This document shows, piece after piece, positions 34,901-47,647 of a DNA stretch of 64,000 nucleotides (positions within the stretch are counted from its first letter, which is position 1; every line of letters starts with the position of its first letter). The position numbers and the translations under genes were made by a program. This DNA is from Penium margaritaceum. Taxonomy: Eukaryota; Streptophyta; Zygnematophyceae; Desmidiales; Peniaceae. Under the pieces are notes generated by a model. That model did not search any database. It was not told the DNA's origin and was given only the letters and a program-made list of their open reading frames with translations. The stretch covers positions 24,078 through 88,077 of the forward strand of contig SZWC01004894.1 in NCBI GenBank assembly GCA_023375785.1, written 5' to 3'.

Positions 34901-36010
34901 TGGAGGGGATATCCCCCTCTCTCACTCGTTGAATAATCTAACTCTCACATTTTTAAGCATTTCTTCACCGTCTGTCCACCTCTTCAAGCACCATCTGCCA
35001 CGTTGTGTTTTATGCGACATACCCTTTCACATGGAATGTTGTCAAAGGGAATTTCTCTATTCCCTCATAGCCCGCTTGGGACTCTTCTATGAGAGGAGGG
35101 TTAAAATTGTCTACATGTTTTGTTGGAAGGCGTTTGTTATTACCGTAATGATCTTATCCGCATGGGAAGAGTGCAGATCTGTCCACCTCTCCCATTGCAA
35201 GTGCCGTGGATTTGGACAGAACTTTTTTGTACCCTAGTGAGGCTGCTTCGAGCTGAAATTGATGGTGGACGTTACTCGACACCAGATTTTCTAGACATTG
35301 TCGAGGACATTGTGTGTTACAGTGGGTAGAAATTAGGTGATTCACATTTGGAATCTGCAAAGCAAAAGATGGCTTAGAAATACATGACAATTGAGTATTT
35401 GTAATTACTAGGTGTACTTCAATGAAATTGTGGGACCTTATGGGCGCATACATATTTGAGTGGAAAAAAGAATAGGGCATATTTGGAACTGTGGATGTTA
35501 GAGCTGAACGACACATGCGTTAGGCGTAGCGAGTGCGTGATTCAAAGAACTCTGTCAAAAGACATGAGACTTTGATAATATCAAGATACCTCTTTATAAA
35601 TGTCACGAACCGTCAAGAAGTCAATCAAATGATGCCAAAAATAACTATACCATTTGCGATGGTTTTTTTTATACTTCTGGAGAGTGGTCTAGTATTTGGG
35701 AACCTTTGAGGACGAAGCATCGAATGTCCGTGGAGTAGATCAAGATGTGCATAGCCGATCAGGGTAAGAATCTATGTGGTAATACATTATCCTAAAGTCA
35801 CATGACTTGGATATAAATTGTTTCTATCTTGTTGAAGAATTCATTAATTCGGTTACAAGTTGGTAAATTCTAAAAGTTGATTGAGAAAAGAAAAATAATT
35901 TGTACTGGGTTGGTCTGGTTGTGTTGGGCACTCCATCTTTGTTTTTGCTCCTTTGGGTGTGGTTAACGAAACTCACGTCAAAGGCCAAAGGGTGCTGCAT
36001 GCGTAACAAA
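34900..36010. other. intergenic, AT-rich; unrecognised coding-like patch at 34929-35329
   Basis: Two overlapping plus-strand frames (34929-35237 and 35120-35329) read sensible-looking text such as FYERRVKIVYMFCWKAF and VPWIWTELFCTLVRLLRAE, as if a gene fragment had shifted frame. I do not recognise it. The rest is AT-rich and featureless. Confidence 0.25.
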
Positions 36011-36016
36011 CTAGAT

Positions 36017-36074
36017 GGAACCCTTGGCCAACTAGGCCAAAACCGTGGTTTTGGCCGAGTTGGCCAAGGGTTCC
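36017..36074. repeat. 58-bp near-perfect palindrome made from inverted TRIM LTR ends
   Basis: The arms 36017-36042 and 36049-36074 are reverse complements with one mismatch around a 6-base centre. Both arms match the CTTGGCCNNNTNGGCCAAAACC core of the TRIM LTRs nearby. The palindrome therefore probably formed where two TRIM LTRs met head to head with loss of sequence between them. Confidence 0.75.
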
Positions 36075-36182
36075 GTCCAATCCATTATATTGGTATCAGA
36101 GCGTGTGGGTTTGAGTCCGACGTGTGGATGCCGAGGGCGGCTCATTCCTAGTGTGGGGGAGTGTAGCATGCGGCCGGTGCCA
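36043..36182 (+). mobile_element. partial TRIM element, plus orientation
   Basis: An LTR tail (to about 36089) is followed by the primer site TGGTATCAGAGC (36091-36102). A 72-bp internal stretch ends in the purine tract GTGTGGGGGAG (36151-36161), and the start of a second LTR (TGTAGCATGCGGCC, from 36162) is cut at 36182 by TRIM-1. It belongs to the same family as the two complete TRIMs and is incomplete. Confidence 0.65.
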
Positions 36183-36538
36183 TGTATAGCATGTTGGAAG
36201 GAACCCTTGTCCAAGTGGGCCAAAACTGCGGTGATTGAGGGTCTCCGATCCTCAAACCATCCCATCAAACCGTCCACAGGCCAGGGATCCCTGCTCGATC
36301 CATGTGGCACCGACCGCGCGCTACACTCCCTCAAACTAGGAGTGAGGCATCCTCAGCATCCGCATGTCAGAATCGAACCCCGGCGCTCGGATACCAATGT
36401 AGCGTATTCGACAGAACCCTTGGCCAGCTAGGCCAAAACCGTGGTGCTCGAGGGTCTCTAACCCTCAAGCCATCCCGTCCAACCGGCCACAAGTTAGGGA
36501 TCCCTGCTCGATCCACGTGGCGCTGGCCGCATGCTACA
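36183..36538 (-). mobile_element. TRIM-1, miniature LTR retrotransposon
   Basis: TRIMs are non-coding LTR elements of a few hundred bases that need proteins from other elements. Here two LTRs of 143 bp (36183-36325) and 141 bp (36398-36538) enclose only 72 bp. On the minus strand, a primer site (TGGTATCCGAG, about 36385-36396) follows the 5' LTR and a purine tract (36326-36338) precedes the 3' LTR. The LTRs start TGTAGC on the minus strand and share GATCGAGCAGGGATCCCT. They are clearly diverged, so this is an old copy. No coding capacity is present and a target duplication is not obvious. Confidence 0.75.
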
Positions 36539-36547
36539 GCATGGCAA

Positions 36548-39500
36548 AGCCATGAGATTCTCCTTGCACATCACCCTGGAGCCAAACCATGTTTTGTAAA
36601 CGGAACTTCAGGTGTTTCACACTACACGATTTTGTCAGCTATTACCTGTAGGAAAATAAATAAACCCAGTATTCAATCAGGATTGCGACCTGTAAGAGAA
36701 TGTTTTGCTCAAACCATGTGACACTATGGTATGTGTAATGAATTCTAGGATCAAAATGGGTTCGGGAGGAGTTTAGGGACTTGTGTATGCCAAGGACATA
36801 TACCCCTCCTCCACCTTTAAACCGCAATGTCCCAATGCATTGCAAGACATAGGTTAATGCTGGCCAAATTAGACGTCGACCTAGTGATCGACATCGCGGA
36901 GATTCTCAGAGTCCCACTCGACTGTGCTTTGCCATAGCCATGTACTACTCTAGTTTTCCTTGTCATCAATGTCCAAGAATGCCTCCTACCTCATGCTCCA
37001 TGCCCTTTTTTGCTTCCACAAGAGGTGGCAAAGGCACATCTCCGCCAGGAAAGTGCTCTACTTGGGTCGAGGCAGAAGCTGATTCGGTTGATGTAGAACA
37101 CCTGGTTGATTGACATGCTGCAAGGTAGGCAAAGTTTGGGATGAGAGGTGTCTGCATATCCTCAATGATGAACAGACCCAACACTTAGGTTTATTCTTGG
37201 CGCATTCTTGTCCTTATAGCTTGATTTTTTTTTTCAGGTGAGTAGGACGTGATCATCAACGTGGAACTTGGTGTTTGTCCGATACTTGTCGGAAGCTCGC
37301 TTTATCGTTACTCATGTCTTTAGAAGCACTTGGCAAGCCTCTTCCCAGATGCTATGGAAAACTTACTGATGATACTGACTGCCGATGAATTGCTTGAACT
37401 CTTCCAACTTTACAGCGGTGTAATGTAACAATCTAGATGGAAGACTTGGCCGATTGGGCCAAAACCATGGTGCTTGAGGGTCTCCGATCCTCAAGCCATC
37501 CCATCCAACTGCCCGCAGGCTAGGGACCCCAGCTCAAGCCAGGTGGCACTGGCCGTACGCTCTACACATCCCCCGCTAGGAGTCATCCACCCTTGTCATT
37601 CGCACGTCGGACACAACCCCAACACTTTGGTACAAATGTAACAGATTGGATGGAGTCATTGGTCAGCTAGGCCTGAATCAAATTTCTTAAGGATCTACTA
37701 CCCTCAAGCCATCCTCTCCAACATATAGGCCATAAATCCCCGCTCGAGCCACTTGGCACCAGTTGTGTGCTACATCTGAAGCGTAAACCACCTTGAAGGC
37801 AAGTTTTCCTGTTGCTGCAAAAGTTGCGAGGTTGTATGCAACCTTGCTGGTTGGTAGCTTGATCATCCAGTGAATCTTATGTGGCTCGCGAAGAGTTTGG
37901 AGTAGTTGTTCCAATGACTAATTGGTTTGATCGGTCTGCCATCAGTCTAGGAATGGAATGTCGTTGATAACTTGTTTTGAGTGCCAGAGCGAGTCATCAC
38001 AAGAATATACTGTTGAACCTTGTATCTCGTTCTCGCTGGTGATGGGGGAGGGGTAAATATGTAGTCAGTAAACATAGCAGAGGAACCGTGTTGTTCCTTC
38101 AGTGCTGACTGTTGTTTTACTAGGTATAAGGTGTGACATCTTGGAGAACCAGTCAGCCAACACAAATGTCATGTGAAACACTCCGAGGTGACAGTCAAAT
38201 GGGTCACAAAATCAATGGAGACGTTTGACTATGGATCTTTTGGTATTAGTAGTTGAAACCGTCCCGGAGAGCTTTGGTTCATCTTCAGTCATGATGTTGA
38301 CATGCGTCACATGTAATTAGGAGTAACTGACAATTCTGGTTTGAATACTGTCCTACCATCAATACTTCACGTATTGTTTGCATCTTTTCCTTGCCAAAGC
38401 TTCTGCCTGGATCGGTGTCTTGACACATATCCTGTAGTATTCTCCGTACTTTTTCATTACGTGGCATGAAATCTGGTGAGTAAATAACAGTCACCAGTAG
38501 CGTTCGTCGAAACAAAACTTGTCCTATTTGCTAAACTCGTTGTGTCCCCTTGCAATCAGCCCCAAGAGGTACAGATCATGTTCAACAAGAAATGTGCTAG
38601 ACTCGGCCATCAGATCTGGTTACCGACTTAAAACATCCGCTGGATTTGTTTTCTCCGGTTGGTACTCTATGTCCTAGTCAAAGTTAGACTCAAGGAACTC
38701 CATTTACTGAGTTTGTTGACGGATCATACTTGGTCGGGTTGAGGTATTTTAGCGTGTGGTGATCAGTGCAGATGACGCATCGTTGGCATTCCAAGTAGAA
38801 TCGCCATGGTTAGAATGCCAATATTGTTTCCGTGCACACTGTAGTTCAGCTTTCACTCACATAGTTTCTATTTACACATGGACGACTTTTTGTCTGCCAC
38901 TGCCATTGTCTTAGAGGAGAACAGTTTTGATTGCTCAATGGGATGCGTCGATGGCCATGGTGTAGTCTACTGTTGGATATAATAACTGAAAGGGTGGTGT
39001 CGTGGTCAAGAGAAAATTAAAAAGGTTGCAGTCTTCCTGGTTGTTGTCCCCAAACTCCACTCTATAATTTTATAGTTTTGATTAGAGAGAGACAGTCACT
39101 CTGGCATGGCCTTGTAAGAAATAAAATTAGAAGTTACAATAGCCCAAAAATGCTTAGATTAATTGAGCGTTGATGGAATTTGTCCAATTAGCGGTTTCCT
39201 CCAAGTTCACCGGGTTCATCGTGACTCGTCATGGTATGGCCCCAAAATCGATCAAAAGGTTTCCCATGTCACACTTTGACGGTTTTCTTACGTAAGTTAT
39301 TTTTCTTAAAGCTCGATATTTTTAGGATGTACACTGTGTTTATTTTGGCATTTTGTTGCACATGAGAATGTAAACGAGATGCACAACGACAATGTCACTG
39401 AGCTACGACCTGAAGTTATTGTTCATTGCTAGCATAATCATCGTGGTGGTGTTTGTGTATCAAAATGGTGCAACTATGAAATTGAATTGCCCTTAGCGTA

Positions 39501-40250
39501 TTCAGAATGCCGTAGTCTCCTAGTCCTCATCAGGTATGCGGGTCTAATGATAGCCGCCCCTTTTGTCAAATTTGGCAAAAGGTTTTGCTCCGCATAGTTG
39601 GTCATAAAATTTCTCTGCTCAAAGAAGAGGGTAGAGGTTCTTGATAGAAATGTTGTTCAAATCCTTGTGTTTCACACACATCCACATCTCCCCAGTCCTC
39701 GTTTTGACAAAGAAACACAGGATTCGAATATGGTGACGTGGGTGGCCCAATGAACCAATAACCAAGAAACTTGTCTAGCTAATTTTCTACTTTGTCAGTT
39801 TGCGGCCGCTCATCCGATAGATCCCCTTGACCGTGAGTCTGTAATCCATTGTCAGGTCTACCTAATGATCAAAGGCACTTCATCAGGAAAACTCCATTCA
39901 AAATTCTTCACGATTGGTGGAAACACCTTTGCAATGGTTGTTAACTTCCCATGTGTCAAAGCTAGTAAGGCTGTTGAGTTCGTTGCTTTAGATTCAGCTG
40001 TCCCTCTACGTCTCTTGAATCCATGTGGAGTAGCCATGCTAGGATGCTGCGTCACAGGTAGCACTTAGCCACACCTAGTGACATCGGTGTCGTGCATTGT
40101 ATTGTGGTTGGTGCAACCTCCTCTTCTACTTTCACCTCTGTTGCTTCCCGTAACTATCATTGTGTTGTGGGTTGCTCAATTATAGACAGGTGACTTTTAC
40201 CTCCATTAAAGCTCATGTAAAGTGATATGTTGAACAAATCGAGCTACGGG
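36548..40250 (-). mobile_element. Gypsy-2, eroded and truncated Ty3/gypsy element
   Basis: On the minus strand, from the 3' end: an LTR remnant (to about 36805), a purine tract (36806-36825), a C-terminal integrase/chromodomain-side region near 37180-36970 (a close relative of Gypsy-3), integrase pieces near 37950-37780, the integrase zinc region near 38500-38290, RNase H traces near 38980-38600, reverse-transcriptase traces near 39860-39480 and a small protease/gag-side stretch up to about 40250. No 5' LTR is seen, and the GTAAGT repeat takes over at 40270. TRIM-2 lies inside it. It has many breaks and is much older than Gypsy-1. Confidence 0.8.
37424..37774 (-). mobile_element. TRIM-2, miniature LTR retrotransposon inside Gypsy-2
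   Basis: Its LTRs of 143 bp (37424-37566) and 138 bp (37637-37774) enclose a 70-bp internal region with a degenerate primer site (about 37626-37636) and a C-rich purine-tract complement (about 37567-37575). It has the same architecture and orientation as TRIM-1 but more divergence. It sits in the integrase part of Gypsy-2, so it inserted after that element. Confidence 0.72.
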
Positions 40251-40269
40251 TTGTACTGGTTTAGGTAAT

Positions 40270-41540
40270 TACGCTATGGGATGACTTAGTATATGTATTT
40301 GTAATTATATGTAAGGGTGCATAAGTACGTGTAAGTGTAAGTGTATGTAGTTGTGTATAGGTGTAATAAATAAAAGTGAGCATGATTTTGTGTAATAGCA
40401 TATAAGTACGTCCAAATACATGAAATTATTCTTTAGCATATGTGCTTTTGTTTAAGTATATGTAGGTATGTTCATGTGCATGTAAATGTGTATAACCATG
40501 TGTAAGTGGGTATAGATGTATTAATGTGTATGTAAATATGTTTAAGTTTATACATACGTTTGGTGTGGAAAAGTGTATGGAAGTATGTGTAAGCATGAGC
40601 ATGTGCATGTAAGTGGGTATTATTACCTATAAGTTAGTGTAAGTGTGTACAAGTCTGTGTATGTATGAAATAGTATATGCAAGTATGAATAAGGATGTGT
40701 TAATTTGTATCATAATGTATAAGTATGTGTGCGTACTTGTAAATATGTGCACATGTACGTAAGTATTTGTAAGTATGTCTAACTACATGTAAGTATGTAC
40801 ACAGGTGTTTATGTATGTGTCAGTATATATAAGTGCATATATGTACGTTTAAGTGTATATGAGTATGTAGAGATACATTTGTGTGTAATTATTAACATGT
40901 AAGTATATGTAAGTGTATATAAGTATGTAGAAGTATCTTTATGTATGCATACGTGTGTGTACGTATATACAAGTTTGTATAATTATTTGTACATGTGTGT
41001 AAGTGTGTGTAAGGATGTATAAGGGTATGTTAGTATGTAGAACCACGTGTAAGTTTATTTTTGTGGTTTTAAGTCTGGACGTATACACACAAGTGCGTGT
41101 ACATATGTGTAAGTGTGTATAAGTATGTTTATGTATATTATTGTGTACCTGCATATAAGTACATGTAATATGTATAAGAGTGCATAAGTACATGTTTGTA
41201 GATGTGATTATCTGTAAATATATAAAAATAAACATACATGAGTACAAGTGTGTGTAAGTGTGTGTAAGCATATGCAAGTTCATATGAGCATCCGTAAGTA
41301 CATGTATGTATGGATAAGTACAAATACGTATGAGTCAGTGTGTGCAGGTGGATGAAAGTACTCGCTAATGTACCTGGAAAGGTGTTAGTGTGTGTATGTA
41401 CATACAAGTACATGTACGTATGTGTAAGTTACTGTAAGTATGTAAGTATGTCTAAGTATGTGAAATTTTATTTGAAAGTGTGTAAGTATGTGTAATCATG
41501 TATCAATATTTTTAAGTGTGTATAAGTGTGTTTTTGCACA
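40270..41540. repeat. degenerate GTAAGTAT/GTGTAAGT repeat tract
   Basis: For about 1.3 kb the plus strand consists of variants of (T)GTAAGTATGTG, with GTAAGT every 8-14 bases. It grades into a pure TG run on the right. The minus-strand frames (Thr/His/Tyr-rich) are artefacts of the repeat. Gypsy-2 is cut off at its left edge. Confidence 0.8.
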
Positions 41541-41542
41541 TG

Positions 41543-41700
<158 letters not shown>

Positions 41701-41796
41701 TATGTATGTATATGTATGTGTACAAATATGTGTAGGTGTACAGAGGTATGCATTATTGTGCACATGTGTGTAATTATGTTTAATTGCATGTGTGTG

Positions 41797-41815
41797 NNNN
41801 NNNNNNNNNNNNNNN
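41797..41815. other. assembly gap (19 N)
   Basis: Nineteen undetermined bases interrupt the TG-rich tract. The 146 bp before the gap (41651-41796) are repeated after it (41846-41991) at an offset of exactly 195 bases. Confidence 0.98.
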
Positions 41816-41852
<37 letters not shown>

Positions 41853-42000
41853 GTGTATGTGCGTGTGTGTATGTGTGTGTGTGTATGTATGTATGTATGT
41901 ATGTATATGTATGTGTACAAATATGTGTAGGTGTACAGAGGTATGCATTATTGTGCACATGTGTGTAATTATGTTTAATTGCATGTGTGTGCATGCAAGT
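41816..42000. repeat. second copy of TG tract and its right flank
   Basis: This segment repeats 41651-41796, including the unique tail GTACAAATATGTGTAGG, apparently without differences. The duplication is more likely an assembly product at the gap than biology. Confidence 0.8.
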
Positions 42001-42240
42001 GCATATAAACTCAAAAATTATCATGTTTTTTAATGTAAGTATGTACAAGTGGATGCAAATACATGTAAGTGTATAAAAGTGCGTATAAGTACGTATAAGT
42101 ACATGAAAGTACATGTAAGAATATACAAGTACGTGTAAGCATGGATGAGTATGTACAATTGTATTCATTTTCATGTAATTTTGTACATGTATTCACTATA
42201 TTAGTACTTAAAAAGTAGGAAGACAAAATGAGGTAGGGAT

Positions 42241-42767
42241 TTTTATGCCAAAAGGAGCGTAGATGGTGAACAGGTAGAAGTTGTGAGGCGGAATACGATT
42301 TAGAATTAGCGATAAGTGTAGTTCGATGACAAGTGTCAAAAAGATCGGACATATATATAAGTGTTGAGTTATGAAAGAGACATAGTCAGGGTCGTTGGTT
42401 CGATTGTCAAGCAACGCGTGCGGAGTCGCGTCGTGGGTGGTTGGATTCGAGAAGGTCCGTTTGAGAAATCGGGGGTCTTCGAGAATCGACGATGAAGATG
42501 CAAGATGCATCTATATATATATCCAGATTTTTCTCGGTGCATCAAGAAGTCGACCGAAAGGTCGTGACACTTCCGTCCTAGATTCGCGAGAGTGGTCAAA
42601 GTTGTCGGAAGGTTTAGGAAGATTCACTGAGGGCGGGGGCAGTTGGCCGGTTTGTCTTTGACTGTCGGAGTGAATATCGTGGTCTTGTGATGTGATGGTC
42701 TGTTTGTGTAATAACAGAAATTCCCACTCAGAAAGATTAGGGACTTGTGTACGTCTGGTACGTAACA
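42241..42767 (-). repeat. Gypsy-3 3' LTR
   Basis: This 527-bp repeat pairs with 47648-48196 and ends in GGTACGTAACA on the plus strand, beside a C-rich run that is the purine tract of the coding strand. Confidence 0.92.
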
Positions 42768-42849
42768 CTCCCCCCCCCTCCTTTTAGCCGCGACGCCCGG
42801 GGGCGCGTAAAGATGTGGCCCAGAGACGGCGGTAATAACCATCAATTAG

Positions 42850-45800
42850 GTGATCGACGTCTTGGAGGCTATTGTAGGGTTCCCATCTGTTGTGTGTGGC
42901 GTCATAGTCGTGCCACTTGACGAGATATTATGTTTTTTTACCTCGTTGTCAATGGTTGAGGATGTCCTCAATGACGTACTTTGTGTCCTTGTTCACTTGA
43001 ACGGGAGGCGGGGAAGGTACACTCCCACCGGGGAATTTCTCTCCGGGGTCTTGGTAGTGCTTGAGTCTGCTAATATGGAACACTAGATGAACTTGCATAG
43101 TGTCGGGGAATTTGAGTCGCGCAACCATGGGCGTTTGCATGTGCTCGATCTCAAATGGTCCCAACCATCGGGGTTTGAGCTTTGAATAGTCGGCTCTGCG
43201 GAGTTTGATGATCGCTGAGCTGAGAAGGACTTTGTCACCAGCGGAGAGTACGTCGTCACTGCGATGTCGGTCAATTGCTCACTTCATCGCTGCTTGTGTC
43301 TTCGCAGTGTCTGCCATGTTTCCTCCCAGATGGTAGTTAAGTCTCGGCATTGAACGTCGATTGCAGGAATGTTGCTGCGACTTTACAGTCTGGCTGGTGT
43401 GCCAGTAAGTTTTCCATACACCACTTCAAACAGAGTTTTATCTGATGTGGTGGAAACTGCCGAATTCTATGCGATTTTGGCGGTTGGGAGTTTTGGTGCC
43501 CAATACGTCCAATGAGGTTTGCATAGTGTTTGGAGAAGCTGCTCAAGCGTCTGATTAGTCCGCTCGGTTTGACCGTTGGTTTGAGGATGAAACACCGTTG
43601 AAAGTTGAATGACGCTGTCGTAGGGAGTCATCAATTTGCGCCAAAAACGGCTGGTGATCCGACCGTCTCTGTCGCTCGTGATGGTTCTCTGTACGCCGTG
43701 TAGCCATACGATGTTGTTTAGAAACACCCGTGCTATTCCCTTGGCGATGACGATGGTCGTTGTCAGGATGAAGTGGGACAATTTGGAAAACCTGTCGACG
43801 ACCACGAAGATTGCGTCATATCCCTCAGGTTTGACCGGTAGTCCAGTGACGAAGTCCATGGAGATGTCAGTCCATGGTTCTGTCAGAACAGGGAGCGGTT
43901 TCAGGAGTCCGGGCGGCCGTGTGCGAAGGGATTTTTGTTGCTGACATGTGTCGCAGGTTTTGCAATAGTTGGCCACGTCGGATTGCATCTTGTCCCACCA
44001 ATAGTTTTTTTCCAGCTTCTTCAGCGTCTTATCCTCTCCAAAGTGTCCACCTGGTTTTGTGTTGTGGCACTCTTCGAGCAGCATACGACAAAGTTCGTCG
44101 TTCGGGGGGACGACCACTTGGCAAGAAGCGCCGTCGCCAATAGGCTGCTTCGTTCCAGAATTTCGCCTTGCCACATCCGCTGTGCTGGTCGTAGCCTTGT
44201 GCAAATAGTTGCTCGAGGTACGGGTCTCGCAGATGTTGTAGCGTTGCTACCTCAGCCATAAAATCTGGTCGATGGCTGAGTGCGTCCACCGGATTGATTT
44301 TGCATGGCCGGAAATCGATATCGTAGTCGAACCCGGATTCAAGAAACTCCATCCATCGGGTTTGATATCGACTGAGGTTCGGCTGCGTCTATTAACGCGT
44401 GGTGGTCAGTGCGCACGATGCATTGGTGACACACCAGGTAGCATTGCCACGTCTTGAACGCGTACAGGACTACCAGCATCTCTTTCTCGTATACTGCGTG
44501 GTTGAGTTCTGGTCCTCGCAGGTTTTGAGGCACGTAGGCGACCCGTTGTTCGCCGTTACCATGGTCTTGCAGGAGGACCACGTCAATGACTCGGTTTTAT
44601 ACATCCATGGCCATGACGTAGTCGACCGTTGGATCGGCTAATCGTAGGGCTGGCACCGAGGTGAGAGCGTTCCGCAAAGCGGTAAGCACTTCTTGTTTGA
44701 TGTCTCCCCATCGCCACTTGTTTTTTTTTTTCTTTTCTTTTCGAGTGAGGTCCAAAATGGGCACCGACACTCGGGCGTAATCCCGTATGAATTTCCGGTA
44801 GTAATTACAAAAGCCAAGGAAAACTTGAATTTCTTGAACGTTGGTCGGCGTTGGCCAATCAGCGACTGCTGCCACTTATTTTGGTCAATGGTGATCCATC
44901 CACAGTTGATGTGGCCCAAAAACTCGATTGAACAACAACTGAGGTCGCTTTTTGAGAGTTTTCCAAAAAGAATCTCTTTTTCAGACTTCAAGAACTTTTC
45001 AAAGGTGTCCATCCAGATCTTCTGGGGTATGGCTGTACACCAGAATGACGTCCAGGTACACCACGATAAAATCATCAAGGTACGAGCAGAAAATATTGTT
45101 CATTGCCGCCATGAATGTTGTCGGGGCATTCGTCAGTCCAAACGGCATCACCGTGAACTCTAAATGCCTGTAGCGAGTTCGCAGTGCCGTCTTCTTGATG
45201 TTGGCATCTGTCACGCGTATCTGGTGATATCCACTACGGAAGTTGATTTTGCTAAAAATTTGAGCCCCTTGGAGTTGGTCAAAAAGTTCATCAGCTTGGG
45301 GAAGAGGGTATCGGTTCTTGATGGTAGCGTCATTCAATGCCCGATAGTCCATGCACATCCGCATCTCACCAGTTTCCTTGTCTACAAACAGTACCGGTGT
45401 GGTGTATGGTGACGTGGAAGGGTGGATGAACCCTTGACCGAGAATCTCATCGAGTTACTTTTTTAGTTCAGTCAGTTTGTTATCTCTCATCCGATGGGCC
45501 CCTCAAATTGTAGGTCTGCTGCCCGGCTTCAGTTGATGTGATGGTAGATGTCTCGTTGAGGAGGTAAGGTTCTCAGGAGTTTGTCGAGGGAGACGTTCGC
45601 AAACTCCTTGAGGAGTGGTGTAAACTCTTCAGGTACCATCACGAACTTTGTTGATGCCGATGAGGTCAATGATGAGTGAGCTGCTGCCACTTTCAATTTC
45701 TCCATTGGATCAAGATCTATGAGCCACGCACGAGCTCCTCGTCGTATGTAGTGTTTGGCCACATTGAGCGGTATCGGCTGCACATGTTGTCGTTTTTCAG

Positions 45801-46210
45801 CTTCCGCGCCTTCCTCTATTGCTTCCACCTATGTTGCTTTCACTGTCAGCTTTCGTCCCACATGTGGAAGTTTTCGTTTGGCGCCGTCGATCTCTACGTA
45901 GACATCGCCACTGTTCTAGTCGACCTCCGGATTGTGCCGGTATAGGAAATCTCGTCCGAGGATGATTTTGTTATCGCTCATTGGACAAGACCTCCAGAGT
46001 GTTACATCCCATAGATCTCCCACTTCTATTCGTAGTGGTTCTTGAACTTCCCGTATTTGCAATCTCCCATCGACGGTTTTTGCTTCAAACACCCCTGGTT
46101 TGGTCTACAAACCCAGTTTACGGACCATGTCATTGCTCATGAAGCAACGTGAAGCTCCTCCACCCACTAGTGCCGGTACCGTTCTGTGACTTTTGCATCA
46201 TCGAGGCTAA
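42850..46210 (-). pseudogene. Gypsy-3 pol remnant
   Basis: Traces on the minus strand: a protease region near 46200-45900; reverse transcriptase near 45480-44990 ([29 protein letters not shown]); RNase H near 44900-44340; the integrase zinc region near 44080-43950 (H..H..CKTCDTC); the integrase core near 43890-43600 (TDISMDFVTGLP, HPQTNGQTERTNQ); FHISRLKHY near 43060; and a chromodomain near 42990-42850 (YLVKWHDYD, NRWEP). It is clearly related to Gypsy-2. It is heavily broken; the limits given are domain limits. Confidence 0.88.
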
Positions 46211-46389
46211 ACTTTTAGCAGTATCGCCGGTTTGTTGTCCTCGCATCCCTCGTCGAACTTTTGCAATCTCAGAAACCCTCCACGGCAATGTAGGCCTTTC
46301 AGATGGGCGATTTTTTGGCATAGATCGCTCCTCATGAACAAGAGTTGCACCTTTTACTCCTGTCCTTTGCCATTTTCTGACTCATCTTT

Positions 46390-47490
46390 CTACAAATTCT
46401 CCCTCTTGTTGGCCTGCTGCTTGCTCTGATAGTTGCGAGCAATGTGCCTGATGTTTCTGCAATTATAGCAGGTTCGCGTATCTCTCTGGTCGACGGCATC
46501 CACTTCCTTCGGAGTCGAGGAGTCTGCTGCCTGGTTCTTTCCATTTCCACGATAATTGTGGTTAGGAGGTCGCCAGCCGTAGGAATCCTGGATCCAAGCG
46601 TTGTAGTCGACGCTGTTGATCCTTTCTACTGTAGTGATCATCCGCGAAAGTTTGTTTTGGATGCCGAAAATAGCGATTGCTCACCGGACATCTCGCTTGA
46701 GGCCGTTGTTGTGAAAACAGAGTTTGTCGGGGACGATGTCTGCTCCGGTGATGATCTCGGGGAATCTCCGCATGTACTCTGCCACGCTGGACTGTTGACG
46801 GAGACAATGGAGCTTGTACTGTGTGTCGGACTTCTCGTTCAGTTGTCCAAAGCATGCGAGCTTCGTGCGCAATAATTCATTCCAGTCGGTTGGTGGCGTC
46901 AGCGCGCCTTGCTACTACGGATTGATCCGCTCGAAGGGTAGAACGCTTGCGCTCGGCGGTATGAGATGGGCGCCGTTGGCCGTTGATTATGCTCCGCCGG
47001 TCTCCTGCTACCGTTGGATGGCCTTTAGATCGGACCACCGACTAAGCGCCATACCACGCACAAGCGTGGCCAAGAGATCAATTTTCTTTTGATCGTAGTT
47101 GACCCCAGCCACGGTGAAATACACCTTCAAACTCATCAGCCACATCCGAACCGTCGGTCATGGTGGAGGCGGACAAACTTTGGGTTCGCTCTTGAGTTGA
47201 GAATTTCTCTCGACGAGCACCGCCTCAAGCACAGAGATCCAATTCGCCAGTTTCTCATTGATCCACGCCTGTCGTCCAGTGCCACCAGTCATCCGTGATG
47301 TCATCGTCGAGGCTGTCGGTAGGGACGGCTGGTTTATCGCCATTGGGTCGGCGACCGGATTGGTCATCGAAGCAGCAGGGTTTGATCCAGTTGCTGTATA
47401 GCTTGCCACACCAGCATTCGCTGTCACTTTAAGGTTCGCGCGCATCGGCATGTTTTGCTCCTCCATCGTCCAAGTCATCGTTGAAGACCC
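46390..47490 (-). pseudogene. Gypsy-3 gag remnant
   Basis: A minus-strand gag-side region with a zinc-knuckle relic (CYNCRNIRHIARN, near 46480-46430) preceded by capsid-like text (LACFGQLNEKSDTQYKLHCL, QQSSVAEYMRRFPE). It is broken in several places. Confidence 0.8.
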
Positions 47491-47647
47491 GCTGTTGGTC
47501 TTCGGTTGAGCTCGCTCACCTCACATCGTAGTCGCGAAGTTGCAACGTCTTGACGTGCGAGATGTGCTGACGGCTTGTGCGAGGTAGTCCTCCAGATGGG
47601 TAAAGTAGTTGAATGCCTCTCCAGCACCGATGCGCTCTGATACCAAG

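Noticed and set aside
36330-36400. tRNA-like segment with GGGGTTCGATTCT near TGGTATCCGAG
   Set aside because: It is better explained as the primer site and short internal region of TRIM-1, given LTRs on both sides.
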